Origin: Diphasiastrum complanatum
Lineage: Eukaryota; Streptophyta; Lycopodiopsida; Lycopodiales; Lycopodiaceae
Assembly (NCBI GenBank): GCA_029204225.1
Contig: CM055095.1
Location: forward strand, 33,724,590 to 33,788,589
Length of the DNA stretch: 64,000 nt
Direction of reading: 5' to 3'
Position numbers and translations under genes: made by a program. The notes under the pieces are model-generated. The model was not told the DNA's origin, made no database searches, and worked only from the letters and a program-made list of their open reading frames with translations. Within the stretch, counting starts at the first letter, position 1. The number at the start of each line of letters is the position of its first letter. Shown one piece after another: positions 55,401 through 62,965 of this stretch.

Positions 55401-57988
55401 CCTCGTCTCTTAGTTTTGAATAGGCCCGAATGGAAACAAGGTCTTCTTGGTTTGATTGGAGCTATAGGGTTTGGATTCTCACAACCCTTCAATGCCTTCC
55501 TACTCGGAAACATGGTGAACATTTTCTATGATCAAGATTATGATAAAAGGAATGAACGGATTAAGTTTTACTGTGGCATCTTTGTCTTCCTGTGTGTGGA
55601 ATGTTTAATTGTCAACCTTGTTCAGCACTACAACTTTGCTGCAGTAGGCGAATACTTAACGAAACGATTACGTGAAAGAACGTTTGCTGCGATTCTTCGA
55701 TTTGAGGTTGGCTGGTTTGACCGCTATGAAAATCCTAGCGGTGCCATTTGCTCACGGTTAGCTTCCGATGCAAATATGGTAGGCTTTGTGAAAGTCACCT
55801 TATTTATTGATTCGTCTGAGTCCTTCCTATACTTCTGCCGAAAAACAAATCATTCACCATTGCTGTGCTCTTTTACGGACTAGTGAAAATCATATTTTTG
55901 CAAGCAATGAATAGTACTTTTCTACTTTGACTGATGTCACTGACCTAAGCCTTTGAATAATTGCTGTTCTAATTGGGTTGATATTTTTGTTTATCTTTCT
56001 GGGTTGCTTGTGGAGGCTTTGTCAGATGCATGCGAGCTAATCTAAAAGTTTTCATATTTTTCAGATTAGAACTTTCACTGGGGATCGAATAGCATTACTC
56101 GCCCAAGTCTCTAGTGCAGTCATTATTAGCATTGTTTTAGGGACCATAGCATCGTGGAGATTGGCATTGGTAATGTTAGCGATGCAACCTCTGATCATAG
56201 CATGCTTCTACACCAGGAATGTCATTTCAGAAGGCTCTGCCAAAAACATTGTAAAGGCACAACAAGATGCAAGTCAAGTGGCTGGTGAGGCTGTATCTCA
56301 GCATCGAACCATCACTGCATTTTCTTCTCAAGACAGGGTACTTGAGATTTTCCATGCAAAGCTTAAGAATGCATCAAAACAAACCTGGAAACGGGCTCAA
56401 ATTGCTGGTCTAGGTTTTGGTATTGCTCAGTTTTGCCTGTTATCCTCATGGAGTTTATCCTTTTGGTATGCTGGGGTCCTAGTCAAGCATGGAAAAGCAA
56501 CGATTGGTGGTGTCTTTGAAGCATTTTTTATAATCGTAAGTACAGGGCGAATTATTGCAGATGCTGGAACTCTGACTCCAGACTGGGTGAAGGGCACTGC
56601 AGCTTTGGTATCTATTTTTGATATTTTAAACAGAAAAACTGAAATCGATGCTGATGATAGCAATGTTGAAATACCAGGAAAGCTTCAAGGATTTCTGCAA
56701 TTTATGGAAGTGAGCTTCGCTTACCCTTCACGTCCAAATGTGATGGTTTTCCAGAATCTCTCATTTGAAGTGCAAACTGGGCAAACATTTGCCCTTGTTG
56801 GGCAGAGTGGATCAGGTAAATCATCAATCATAAGCTTAATTGAAAGATTCTATGATCCAATTGCTGGCAAGGTAATGATCGATTGGAAAGACATAAAAGG
56901 CCTTCACCTTAGATCGTTGCGGCATCAAATTGGATTGGTAAGCCAGGAGCCAATCCTATTTGCAAGAAGCATACGAGAAAACATTGCTTATGGCAAGGAT
57001 AATGCCACAGAAGAAGAGATTATTGCAGCAGCCCGAGCTGCCAATGCACATGATTTTATAAGGTGGCAATACAAACCATGTTTTTCCTGTAAAAGTCTGT
57101 TGAAACTGATTCAAAAATTAGTACCATGGTATATCTTGGATGTATGATTCTCTTTTTGTAATTTAAGAGCTTCTATTGAGATTTACTTATTCTGTCAAAC
57201 TTGCAACTTTTGTGGGATCAGACTCGGCTTTCATATTTCAGACTGAGATTTTATGGGTCGATGTCTTTAGACTTTCATGATCAGGCACATATGCTAAGCT
57301 GATTCCAATCATACAATGTGCAAAAAGTGGAATATTCACAAAATAGGAAAATCTACGTTGGGATCTCCGTCTTTAACTTTCTCATTGAGTTAGATAATAT
57401 CCAGCATTGGTTTCCAAATAAAGATTTTTGTGCAATGATGCACGCACTCTTCATTTCATGCTTTTGTTTTCCTCCCAAAAACTGATTGTTTTTATCTCCC
57501 TTAGATGCTACTATTCAAGTAAGGTCGTGAAATTCTACATGAACGTTTATGCAACTGGTTTCAAACAATGCCATGCTAATTCGTTATTGGGTTTCATGTG
57601 CAGCTCATTGCGAGATGGTTACTCAACACAAGCTGGGGAGTGGGGACTTCACCTTTCTGGTGGTCAAAAGCAGAGGATTTGTATAGCTCGGGCGATCTTG
57701 AAAGCCCCAGCAATTCTGCTGCTGGATGAAGCGACAAGTGCACTGGATTCCCAATCAGAGCGTGCTGTCCAGGATACTCTCAATCAGATTATGATAAGGA
57801 GAACAACCATTCTAATTGCCCATAGACTGTCCACAGTTCAAAATGCAGACATAATAGCAGTAATTCAGGATGGTGGTATAGTGGAACAAGGAAGCCACCA
57901 AGAGCTCTATGCCAAAGGAGGAGGAGGGGCTTATTACTCTCTCCTCAACTTGCATGAAGAACCTCGTTCCACCGAGGAAAAGAATTGA
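37297..57988 (+). CDS. ABCB: ABCB (MDR/P-glycoprotein-type) ABC transporter gene, seven exons, 5' end missing
   Basis: Exons at 37297-37472, 37633-38090, 53952-54181, 54316-54626, 54840-55778, 56065-57062 and 57604-57988 join in consistent phase to about 1,160 codons with no stop until TGA at 57986. The order is TMD1, NBD1, linker, TMD2, NBD2, as in full-size plant ABCB proteins of about 1,250 residues, so about 80-100 N-terminal residues are missing. Such proteins use ATP to move auxin, secondary metabolites or xenobiotics across membranes; the substrate here is unknown. Both sites keep Walker A, Q-loop, signature, Walker B and H-loop. All introns are GT-AG. Intron 2 is about 15.9 kb and full of transposons. 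The gene may be active or may have lost its first exon; the window cannot tell. Confidence 0.9.
37633..38090 (+). CDS. ABCB: ABCB exon 2 (TMD1)
   Basis: It starts [19 protein letters not shown] and continues with [53 protein letters not shown] and [20 protein letters not shown]. This covers two or three membrane spans and the [17 protein letters not shown] signature of ABCB TMD1. The acceptor is GTGCAG|GTTGG; the donor is GGCTT|GTAAGG. It ends in phase 2, and the next exon supplies the third base of the Leu codon. Confidence 0.95.
38280..38671 (-). mobile_element. Gypsy LTR portion, minus strand
   Basis: Minus-strand reading from 38671 is TGTTACATCCACGTGC, preceded by a purine tract (AAAGGGGGGTGAA on the minus strand, 38672-38684). 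The gypsy integrase end lies next to it in the right order for a 3' LTR. The outer boundary is uncertain. Confidence 0.6.
38685..39260 (-). pseudogene. Gypsy integrase C-terminal relic, minus strand
   Basis: The minus strand near 39040-38990 gives a degraded [21 protein letters not shown], the GPF/Y module at the end of gypsy integrase (compare LAPRYYGPFQIxxKIGxVAYxL). A frame resembling the HPVFHVSxLK region follows, then a charged tail. Frameshifts and stops are frequent. It precedes the polypurine tract and LTR at 38671. Confidence 0.6.
39300..39500 (+). mobile_element. Gyp-G LTR scrap
   Basis: CCACTTTTAGATC and ATCCTTAGTAGGCTTAGATCC resemble the Gyp-G LTR segment CCACCATTAGATC and CCCTTGGTAGGCTTAGTTCC at 20308-20355. 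It is short and diverged, with no boundaries. Confidence 0.45.
39941..40761 (+). mobile_element. LTR-like sequence interrupted by Cop-A insertion
   Basis: It begins TGTTGGAATTAATC and has two CAGTCTG(C/T)(A)GAAAT words like those in the Cop-C LTR (27030-27075), plus a CT-rich part. The Cop-A LTR starts at 40762. Across the insertion (from 51666) the sequence continues into a short TTTCGC/TTCG-rich stretch and then gypsy reverse transcriptase, so the host of the insertion was itself repeat DNA. Confidence 0.45.
40757..40761. repeat. Cop-A target-site duplication, left (CTCGA)
   Basis: CTCGA abuts the 5' LTR; TTCGA (51666-51670) abuts the 3' LTR. Four of five bases agree, as expected for a 5-bp duplication with one later substitution. 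Confidence 0.7.
40762..42241 (+). mobile_element. Cop-A 5' LTR, containing a nested solo LTR
   Basis: It begins TGTCAAAATATTG and ends GTGTGAATTCAGCA, followed at once by the primer-binding site. Without the 866-bp nested insertion (solo LTR plus one target copy) it is 614 bp, close to the 607-bp 3' LTR (51059-51665). The two are similar throughout, with scattered substitutions. CACACGTGTG lies 7 bp from its end. Confidence 0.95.
41065..41925 (+). mobile_element. Solo LTR nested in the Cop-A 5' LTR (861 bp)
   Basis: TGTTAAAATTGGC...GAAATTTCACA is flanked by TCTAT on both sides (41060-41064 and 41926-41930). The Cop-A 3' LTR has a single TCTAT and no insert at the same place (near 51356), an internal empty site. 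The start resembles the LTR at 577. Paired CACGTG-type motifs lie at about 41138 and 41156 and another at about 41736. Confidence 0.93.
42242..42253 (+). other. Cop-A primer-binding site
   Basis: TGGTATCAGAGC follows the LTR terminus directly. It is the standard plant copia site complementary to initiator tRNA-Met. Confidence 0.95.
42518..44773 (+). pseudogene. Cop-A pol: protease end, integrase, first part of reverse transcriptase
   Basis: The long frame starts inside the protease (SSHMYSSKY) because gag and most of protease are deleted between about 42500 and the primer-binding site. Pre-integrase is [10 protein letters not shown]. Integrase keeps [17 protein letters not shown] and NGVAERKNR, so DDE is present. 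A single frameshift near 43950 leads into reverse transcriptase: [44 protein letters not shown] and YVDD at 44557-44568. Gyp-1 interrupts the frame at 44773; the remainder resumes at 50287. Both parts are well preserved compared with other relics here. Confidence 0.93.
44769..44773. repeat. Gyp-1 target-site duplication, left (CATAG)
   Basis: CATAG precedes the Gyp-1 5' LTR and is repeated exactly at 50287-50291 after the 3' LTR. Confidence 0.97.
44774..45594 (+). mobile_element. Gyp-1 5' LTR (821 bp)
   Basis: It starts TGTTGGGGGTATTCCCAACA, whose ends form a 7-bp stem, and ends GATCTTCGACCCCACA. TATAAAAAG at about 45126 is a good TATA box. It is about 97 percent identical by eye to the 3' LTR; the main length difference is a 13-bp stretch near 45200 missing from the other copy. 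Confidence 0.97.
45596..45612 (+). other. Gyp-1 primer-binding site
   Basis: TGGCGCCGTTGCCGAGA starts one base after the LTR end. It fits the plant Athila/Tat-type gypsy consensus, usually attributed to tRNA-Asp. Confidence 0.9.
45613..46085 (+). other. Gyp-1 leader joined directly to integrase
   Basis: Non-coding leader with CTGCGAGAGTTAG (near 45964) and TCTCGCAGAGCC (near 46066). It joins integrase coding at about 46085, so gag, protease, reverse transcriptase and RNase H (normally several kilobases) are deleted. Confidence 0.75.
46091..47257 (+). pseudogene. Gyp-1 integrase, catalytic Glu changed to Lys
   Basis: The zinc finger is [12 protein letters not shown]...CDVCQRAR (HHCC). The catalytic core has ELDYIG (first Asp), LVSDRGSHF (second Asp) and [14 protein letters not shown], where the family has GQAE; codon 46709-46711 is AAA (Lys) in place of the catalytic Glu. 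A stop at about 46889 and a short broken stretch separate this from the frame at 46994-47257, which holds [17 protein letters not shown] and the GPY/F module (EGPYRIKEI). No chromodomain follows, favouring the Athila/Tat side of plant gypsy. It is not functional. Confidence 0.92.
47258..48360 (+). other. Gyp-1 non-coding region with CTCTCGCA motifs
   Basis: Between integrase and the next frame the words TGCGAGAGTT, AACTCTCGCA(A/G), CCTCGCAGAA and CTTCGCATAG recur about eight times, in both orientations, mostly at 47710-47990. ATCAAGCC/AAATCAAGCT-type repeats lie at 47320-47420. A TATATAAGG box lies at about 48091, before the next frame, and could drive a subgenomic transcript, as proposed for some plant gypsy elements. 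Confidence 0.65.
48361..49480 (+). pseudogene. Gyp-1 post-integrase frame, function unknown
   Basis: ATGGCCTCCTCATCC at 48361 opens [20 protein letters not shown] and soon hits a stop. Shifted frames continue with [19 protein letters not shown] (48411-48707), then VREFRAMSK-type text and [20 protein letters not shown] (48856-49272), then 49278-49480. At least three frameshifts or stops are present. I do not recognise the domain. Plant Tat/Athila elements commonly carry an extra frame after integrase, which fits its position and the upstream TATA-like box. It runs right up to the 3' LTR with no polypurine tract. Confidence 0.6.
49481..50286 (+). mobile_element. Gyp-1 3' LTR (806 bp)
   Basis: It has the same ends as the 5' LTR and about 24 substitutions by hand count. 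CATAG follows at 50287. The bases just before it (CAGGCCATGGGTCC) are not purine-rich. Confidence 0.97.
50287..51040 (+). pseudogene. Cop-A pol, remainder: reverse-transcriptase end and RNase H
   Basis: It resumes exactly where 44773 stopped once one CATAG is discounted. A TAA near 50334-50336 breaks it. The frame 50414-51040 has [66 protein letters not shown] and VDLLTKPL, a complete RNase H end. Stop at 51038-51040, 10 bp before the polypurine tract. Confidence 0.92.
51051..51665 (+). mobile_element. Cop-A polypurine tract and 3' LTR (607 bp)
   Basis: AGGAGGAG (51051-51058) precedes TGTCAAAATATTG. The LTR (51059-51665) ends GTGTGAATTCAGCA. It retains the empty site for the solo LTR (GGATCTATATATATG near 51353). 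Confidence 0.95.
51671..52206 (+). pseudogene. Gypsy reverse-transcriptase / RNase H scrap
   Basis: It reads [37 protein letters not shown], a tether region, then [20 protein letters not shown] and [20 protein letters not shown]. These are the gypsy thumb/connection region and the start of RNase H (TDAS, the first catalytic Asp). It is truncated at both ends, with a stop at about 52123. Confidence 0.85.
52207..52420 (-). pseudogene. Copia linker / reverse-transcriptase N-terminal scrap
   Basis: Minus-strand [19 protein letters not shown] then [10 protein letters not shown] is the copia segment before reverse transcriptase (PxTxxEAxxxxDxxxWxxAMxxE). It joins the gypsy scrap head to head. Confidence 0.75.
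52421..53951. other. Distal part of the giant ABCB intron, no repeat recognised
   Basis: Mixed AT-rich sequence without LTR ends or coding motifs. A polypyrimidine-containing stretch and TGTTTGCAG form the acceptor at 53951. Frames such as 53114-53332 are short and unsupported. Confidence 0.5.
53952..54181 (+). CDS. ABCB: ABCB exon 3 (end of TMD1, start of NBD1)
   Basis: It encodes [53 protein letters not shown] and [15 protein letters not shown]...A is the intracellular coupling helix, and FSYPSR is the A-loop region that stacks on ATP adenine. It enters in phase 2 and ends one base into a Gly codon completed by the next exon. Donor G|GTGATC. Confidence 0.95.
54316..54626 (+). CDS. ABCB: ABCB exon 4 (NBD1 Walker A and Q-loop)
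   Basis: It opens [16 protein letters not shown] (Walker A near 54331-54357), then [36 protein letters not shown] (Q-loop SQEP at 54477-54488), [14 protein letters not shown] and [16 protein letters not shown]. The donor is CAT|GTATGT, giving THVGERG after splicing to exon 5. Typical of the first nucleotide-binding domain of plant ABCB proteins. Confidence 0.95.
54840..55778 (+). CDS. ABCB: ABCB exon 5 (NBD1 end, linker, TMD2 start)
   Basis: It starts [15 protein letters not shown] (signature 54861-54875), [12 protein letters not shown] (Walker B 54921-54956) and VAHRLST (H-loop 55023-55043). A charged linker follows ([20 protein letters not shown] and onward), then [36 protein letters not shown] and [20 protein letters not shown] of TMD2, ending [11 protein letters not shown]. 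Donor ATG|GTAGGC. 939 bp, phase 0 at both ends. Confidence 0.96.
56065..57062 (+). CDS. ABCB: ABCB exon 6 (TMD2, NBD2 Walker A)
   Basis: The acceptor TTTTTCAG|ATTAGA opens [20 protein letters not shown], then [40 protein letters not shown], the remaining membrane spans, [30 protein letters not shown] (Walker A 56800-56826), [31 protein letters not shown] and [11 protein letters not shown]. Donor AAG|GTGGCA, phase 2. A run-on past the donor would add [10 protein letters not shown], which is not ABCB-like. Confidence 0.95.
57604..57988 (+). CDS. ABCB: ABCB exon 7 (NBD2 end and C-terminus)
   Basis: The acceptor is GTGCAG|CTCATT. It encodes [20 protein letters not shown] (signature LSGGQ 57653-57667), [12 protein letters not shown] (57713-57748), [13 protein letters not shown] (H-loop 57815-57835), [20 protein letters not shown] and a short tail ending TEEKN, TGA at 57986-57988. 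The usual C-terminal position for an ABCB protein. Confidence 0.96.
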
Positions 57989-58381
57989 ACAAGGTCTGGT
58001 GGCTGCTTTTCAACGAAATTGATTGTCTTGACTTTCCAAGAAGCTATGGTAATATGTGTCTCACCAACAATGGAGATCGTGTTTGGGAACTCCCGTTATG
58101 CAATGCAGTATTCACCCCTAATTTTCTCCTTGCAATCTTGTTGGTTGTAATATCTATTGCCTAAAAGTTGATAAGACCTTATGATTAATAGTGATTAATG
58201 CAAGCACAATGACTCAATGTAAGCAATAATGAGATAGCAATAACAATGGACATACTGAAAAGACACCTTGGTTAATCCTGCAACCAGTTATGCAAAAGAG
58301 GTATAAAAGTGTTCGTATGCCTTCTACTTATATTCTACCGATTATCAAAAATCTATTCATGTCATTATCAATGACACGTCA
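57989..58381. other. ABCB 3' flank / untranslated region
   Basis: It should contain the 3' untranslated region. TTGTTGGTTGTAATATC and AT-rich stretches lie around 58140-58200. No AATAAA signal close to the stop was identified with confidence. Confidence 0.35.
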
Positions 58382-58443
58382 CCAAAAAAACAACTCTAAC
58401 TACATTATACCCCCAAAAAAACAACTCTAACTACATTATACCC
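58382..58443. repeat. 31-bp tandem duplication
   Basis: Two units of CCAAAAAAACAACTCTAACT plus ACATTATAC with a variable CC join lie in direct tandem (period 31). Confidence 0.9.
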
Positions 58444-58479
58444 TTCTTTTAACACCTGCAAACACATGAATCTGACATT

Positions 58480-58851
58480 CGACAAATATACTCTCTCTAA
58501 TTCCCATCAAATCTCTGAAATATTGAAATTTCTCTTGGGCCTAAGCTCTTGGTCATGAGATCCACTATCATTTCTTTAGTAGCACAATACTTAAAAGGCT
58601 AATTTCTCCATATTGTACCATATCTTTAACATAGTGATACTGCAGACTAATATGTTTGCTTCTCTTGTGAAAGCAACCATTTTTACACAGAAAAATGCAT
58701 CCCTGATTATCACTTTGCAAAACAAAATTTTCTATTTTAATCCCTAATTCATTAATGAGATTTTTAATCCACATGTGCTCCTTTGAGGCATGACACAAAC
58801 CCATGTATTCACCTTAATGGTGGATAAGGCCACAGATATCTGTTTGGTACT
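58480..58851 (-). pseudogene. Copia RNase H scrap, minus strand
   Basis: Minus-strand GLCHASKEHMWIKNLINELG, VLQSDNQGCIFLCKNGCFHK, RSKHISLQYHYVKDMV and GEISL are the second half of copia RNase H (DNQxxI, RxKHIxxxYHxVxD). It is cut off by the Cop-B LTR at 58852. Confidence 0.8.
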
Positions 58852-59646
58852 TGTTGAAAAATGAAAAATCATCTATCTTGACTTTAAGCTTTTGACAAAG
58901 TTTTTTCTATGTGTATATGTTGTTTCATATTGTAAATGCCAAATTTGGCCTAGAAGAAACTCGAGCTACATGGATTCTTCAAGTCTAGTTGGTAATATAC
59001 AACTTGCATATAGAATGTAAACATAGAAATGTCAATAATAGACTTGTAGAAACTCGTGGCAATCACATGCAATGGTTGTAAGTGATCCATAGTGACATGC
59101 AAGGCATGCACAAAGTGAATTGGACACATGCATGATGATTTGTACAATTATAGTTGAAAATTTGACACTTGGTAAAAGTAGGTAGAAATGCATGCATGTG
59201 AAGTGACAAATGTCACTAATTCTCTAGTTTTCACTTATAGATGTGGATGGAAGTTGAATGGAGATGGTTCTACCTCGAGCTACTCCAAACTCCATAAATA
59301 TGTGTAGACTCTCTCATAATTTTTGATGAAGAACCAAGCTTTGAAGCTATTCCATGTCATTTTGGATCTACACTATCATTTGCTTGAATTTTGCTCTCTC
59401 TTTCTCTCTCTAACTCGAGTAGAGGCTTATGCTAATGCATTAAATTCTTGTACTTCTTCTATCTTGTTTAACAAGGCAATCATTCTTTGATTCTTAGCAT
59501 GCTAGATTGTGATTTAGCCATAAAATTTTGTACTAGATCTTGGCATTCAATCTAGAATCAATTTATGTGCTAAACACAAAGCTTAATAAGATCATTCACA
59601 CTTGAGGATCATTACCCACACGTGTGAGCTTGTTGGAATTTTATCA
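58852..59646 (+). mobile_element. Cop-B 5' LTR (795 bp)
   Basis: It starts TGTTGAAAAATG and ends GTTGGAATTTTATCA, followed by the primer-binding site TAGTATCAGAGCC (59647). It is homologous to the LTR at 1519-2314. A CACACGTGTG motif lies near its end (about 59618). Confidence 0.85.
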
Positions 59647-60415
59647 TAGTATCAGAGCCAAATTAAGCTTTGCATGCTATTATCTCTGTTTGTGCAAGAA
59701 TTTGTGAGCCCAATTCAAGCAAAAAAGTTGTTTCACTTTTTTTTACCTTTTCTTGAAAAGTGTTTGGATCAAAGATGATAGAACCTAGATTTTCAGATCA
59801 GAATTGACATTGTACGAACTTATGGAATTCCGCATGTGTGAAAATCAAAGATTTTCAGACCTCTTTAATTCCTTCATAATTGGTCCAAAGATATTGATAT
59901 TATAGCTTGATGGAAAGCTTATGAAGGTACTTTCCATTGCAATTGATCTCAAATCAATCTGATGTGTCTATCAAGAGTTATTAGCTCTTAAAGAGGGTAG
60001 GGAGAGGTCCAAAATCCGAGTGACCACTTTTTTATTTGATTCAATTTAGCTTGATTCATAATCCATTGTTTTGAGTATTCAACACAAAAAAACTAAAGAT
60101 CAAGACAAAGTTTGATGTTATTGAATACTTTTGAGCCTTCTTTGCATCATTAGTGTTTTCTTTTGTAGCATCTAACACGTGCCAAAATTAGAATCAAAAC
60201 TTTTCTATGTTTCTCAATCCATTTTGAGAGACTGATCTAGATTATCTTATTTTGTGGAATATTTGAGATCTACCTCAAATACAGTTGCAAGTTTTTTCAC
60301 ATAGGATTGGTAGCACACCCTTGAAAATTCCTATAGTGAAAGAGAGTAACAACATCAAGTCTGATCGGAACAAGCTCAAACATATAATTGTCCAATAACA
60401 AGAAGTCTTCACAAT

Positions 60416-60905
60416 ATGGCACCTGTAGGAGGATATCTCTTAGAACCAAGTGAGAGAATAAGTACCTCTAATTATTCAATATGGAAAGTTAGGATGGAGT
60501 CAGTTCTTATACTCCAGGATGTTATGGACATAATACTTGGTATTGAGGAGGAGCCTCAAGCACAACTTGAAATACCAAAGTATAGGAAGAGAGCTAGAAT
60601 GGCTCTACACTTCATTAAAATGAATTTCTCTAATGAGATTCTAAGAGAAATAGGATCTTGAACCACTTCTAAAGAAGCTTGGGATGCACTTAAGTCCATC
60701 TATGAAGCTAAACACTTCTAGAGTACTCACTCTTAGAAATCATATTTTTCAAAGTTTTCAAAGAAGTGAGGAGAGTGCATCAAATTATGTTCTGAGAGTA
60801 AAAGATCTAGGGCCTTGGCATTTTGCGAGTAAGTCACCTGCGAGTTTGAGTTTTGGTTTCAAAAAGCTACTAAAAAAAGAAGGCACGTGATGTGCTATGT
60901 TTTCT
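60416..60905 (+). pseudogene. Cop-B gag, copy 1
   Basis: MAPVGGYLLEPSERISTSNY starts a copia gag, followed by WKVRMESVLILQDVMDIILG and MALHFIKMNFSNEILREIGS, then TGA (60659-60661). A second frame has KEAWDALKSIYEAK and, shifted, VLTLRNHIFQSFQRSEESAS and NYVLRVKDL. After VKDL the sequence changes to GPWHFASKSPASL, unrelated to normal gag, and runs into GA repeats. Zinc knuckle and protease are absent. Confidence 0.85.
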
Positions 60906-60923
60906 AGAGAGAGAGGGAGAGAA

Positions 60924-60927
<4 letters not shown>

Positions 60928-60965
<38 letters not shown>
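60928..60965. repeat. (GA)n microsatellite in Cop-B copy 1
   Basis: 38 bp of GA, followed by GTCCAACCATCCTGCTT, a 17-bp stretch that also follows the array in copy 2 before the two diverge. Confidence 0.97.
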
Positions 60966-60967
<2 letters not shown>

Positions 60968-61098
60968 CCAACCATCCTGCTTGTTATTCATTAATCTGAT
61001 TTGATCGATGGGTGATCTGTGGACTCATCCAGGTGCATAATCTTCATGGATTATTCAAATTGCTTCTTCAAGCAGTGTGCTTCGTGCAATGTGTAGAT

Positions 61099-61217
<119 letters not shown>

Positions 61218-61225
61218 ATCGTGTG

Positions 61226-61667
61226 AAGTGACAAATGTCACTAATTCTCTAGTTTTCACTTATAGATGTGGATGGAAGTTGAATGGAGATGGTTCTACTT
61301 CGAGCTACTCCAAACTTCATAAATATGTGTAGACTCATAATTTTTTATGAAGAACCAAGCTTTGAAGCTATTCCATGTCATTTTGGATCTACACTATCAT
61401 TTGCTTGAATTTTGCTCTCTCTTTCTCTCTCTAACTCGAGTAGAGGCTTATGCTAATGCATTAAATTCTTGTACTTCTTCTATCTTGTTTAACAAAGCAA
61501 TCATTCTTTGATTCTTAGCATGCTAGATTGTGATTTAGCCATAAAATTTTGTACTAGATCTTGCCATTCAATTTAGAATCAATTTATGTGCTAAACAAAA
61601 AGCTTAATAAGATCATTCACACTTGAGAATCATTACCCACACGTGCGAGCTTGTTGGAATTTTATCA
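61226..61667 (+). mobile_element. Cop-B LTR, second copy, 5'-truncated
   Basis: It corresponds to 59201-59646; the first 349 or so bases are absent. It ends GTTGGAATTTTATCA and is followed by TGGTATCAAAGCC (61668), a better match to the initiator-Met site than in copy 1. Confidence 0.9.
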
Positions 61668-62436
61668 TGGTATCAAAGCCAAATTAAGCTTTGCATGCTA
61701 TTATCTCTGTTTGTGCAAGAATTTGTGAGCCCAATTCAAGCAAAAAAGCTGTTTCACTTTTTTTTACCTTTTCTTGAAAAGTGTTTGGATCAAAGATGAT
61801 AGAACCTAGATTTTCAGATCAGAATTGACATTGTACGAACTTATGGAATTCCGCATGTGTGAAAATCAAAGATTTTCAGACCTCTTTAATTCCTTCATAA
61901 TTGGTCCAAAGATATTGATATTATAGCTTGATGGAAAGCTTATGAAGGTACTTTCCATTGCAATTGATCTCAAATCAATCTGATGTGTCTATCAAGAGTT
62001 ATTATCTCTTAAAGAGGGTAGGGAGAGGTCCAAAATCCGAGTGACCACTTTTTTATTTGATTCAATTTAGCTTGATTCATAATCCATTGTTTTGAGTATT
62101 CAACACAAAAAAACTAAAGATCAAGACAAAGTTTGATGTTATTGAATACTTTTGAGCCTTCTTTGTATCATTAGTGTTTTCTTTTGTAGCATCTAACACG
62201 TGCCAAAATTAGAATCAAAACTTTTCTATGTTTCTCAATCCATTTTGAGAGACTGATCTAGATTATCTTATTTTGTGGAATATTTGAGATCTATCTCAAA
62301 TACAGTTGCAAGTTTTTTCACATAGGATTGGTAGCACACCCTTGAAAATTCCTATAGTGAAAGAGAGTAACAACATCAAGTCTGATCGGAACAAGCTCAA
62401 ACATATAATTGTCCAATAACAAGAAGTCTTCACAAT

Positions 62437-62926
62437 ATGGCACCTGTAGGAGGATATCTCTTAGAACCAAGTGAGAGAATAAGTACCTCTAATTATTCAA
62501 TATGGAAGGTTAGGATGGAGTCAGTTCTTATACTCCAGGATGTTATGGACATAGTACTTGGTATTGAGGAGGAGCCTCAAGCACAACTTGAAATACCAAA
62601 GTATAGGAAGAGAGCTAGAATGGCTCTACACTTCATTAAAATGAATGTCTCTAATGAGATTCTAAGAGAAATAGGATCTTGAACCACTTCTAAAGAAGCT
62701 TGGGATGCACTTAAGTCCATCTATGAAGCTAAACACTTCTAGAGTACTCACTCTTAGAAATCAGATTTTTCAAAGTTTTCAAAGAAGTGAGGAGAGTGCA
62801 TCAAATTATGTTCTGAGAGTAAAAGATCTAGGGCCTTGGCATTTTGCGAGTAAGTCACCAGCGAGTTTTGTGAGTTTTGGTTTCGAAAAGCTACTAAAAA
62901 AAGAAGGCACGTGGTGTGCTATGTTT
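62437..62926 (+). pseudogene. Cop-B gag, copy 2
   Basis: Same as copy 1 with about six differences in 500 bp, the same TGA after ILREIGS and the same frameshift. The 3' foreign part reads GPWHFASKSPASFVSFGFEK and continues in frame into the GA array. Confidence 0.85.
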
Positions 62927-62965
62927 TCTAGAGAGAGAGGGAGAGAATCCGAGAGAGAGAGATAG

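Noticed and set aside
57062-57147. Extension of ABCB exon 6 to the stop at 57147
   Set aside because: The extra residues do not match ABCB, and splicing at 57062 to 57604 restores NBD2 in the right phase.
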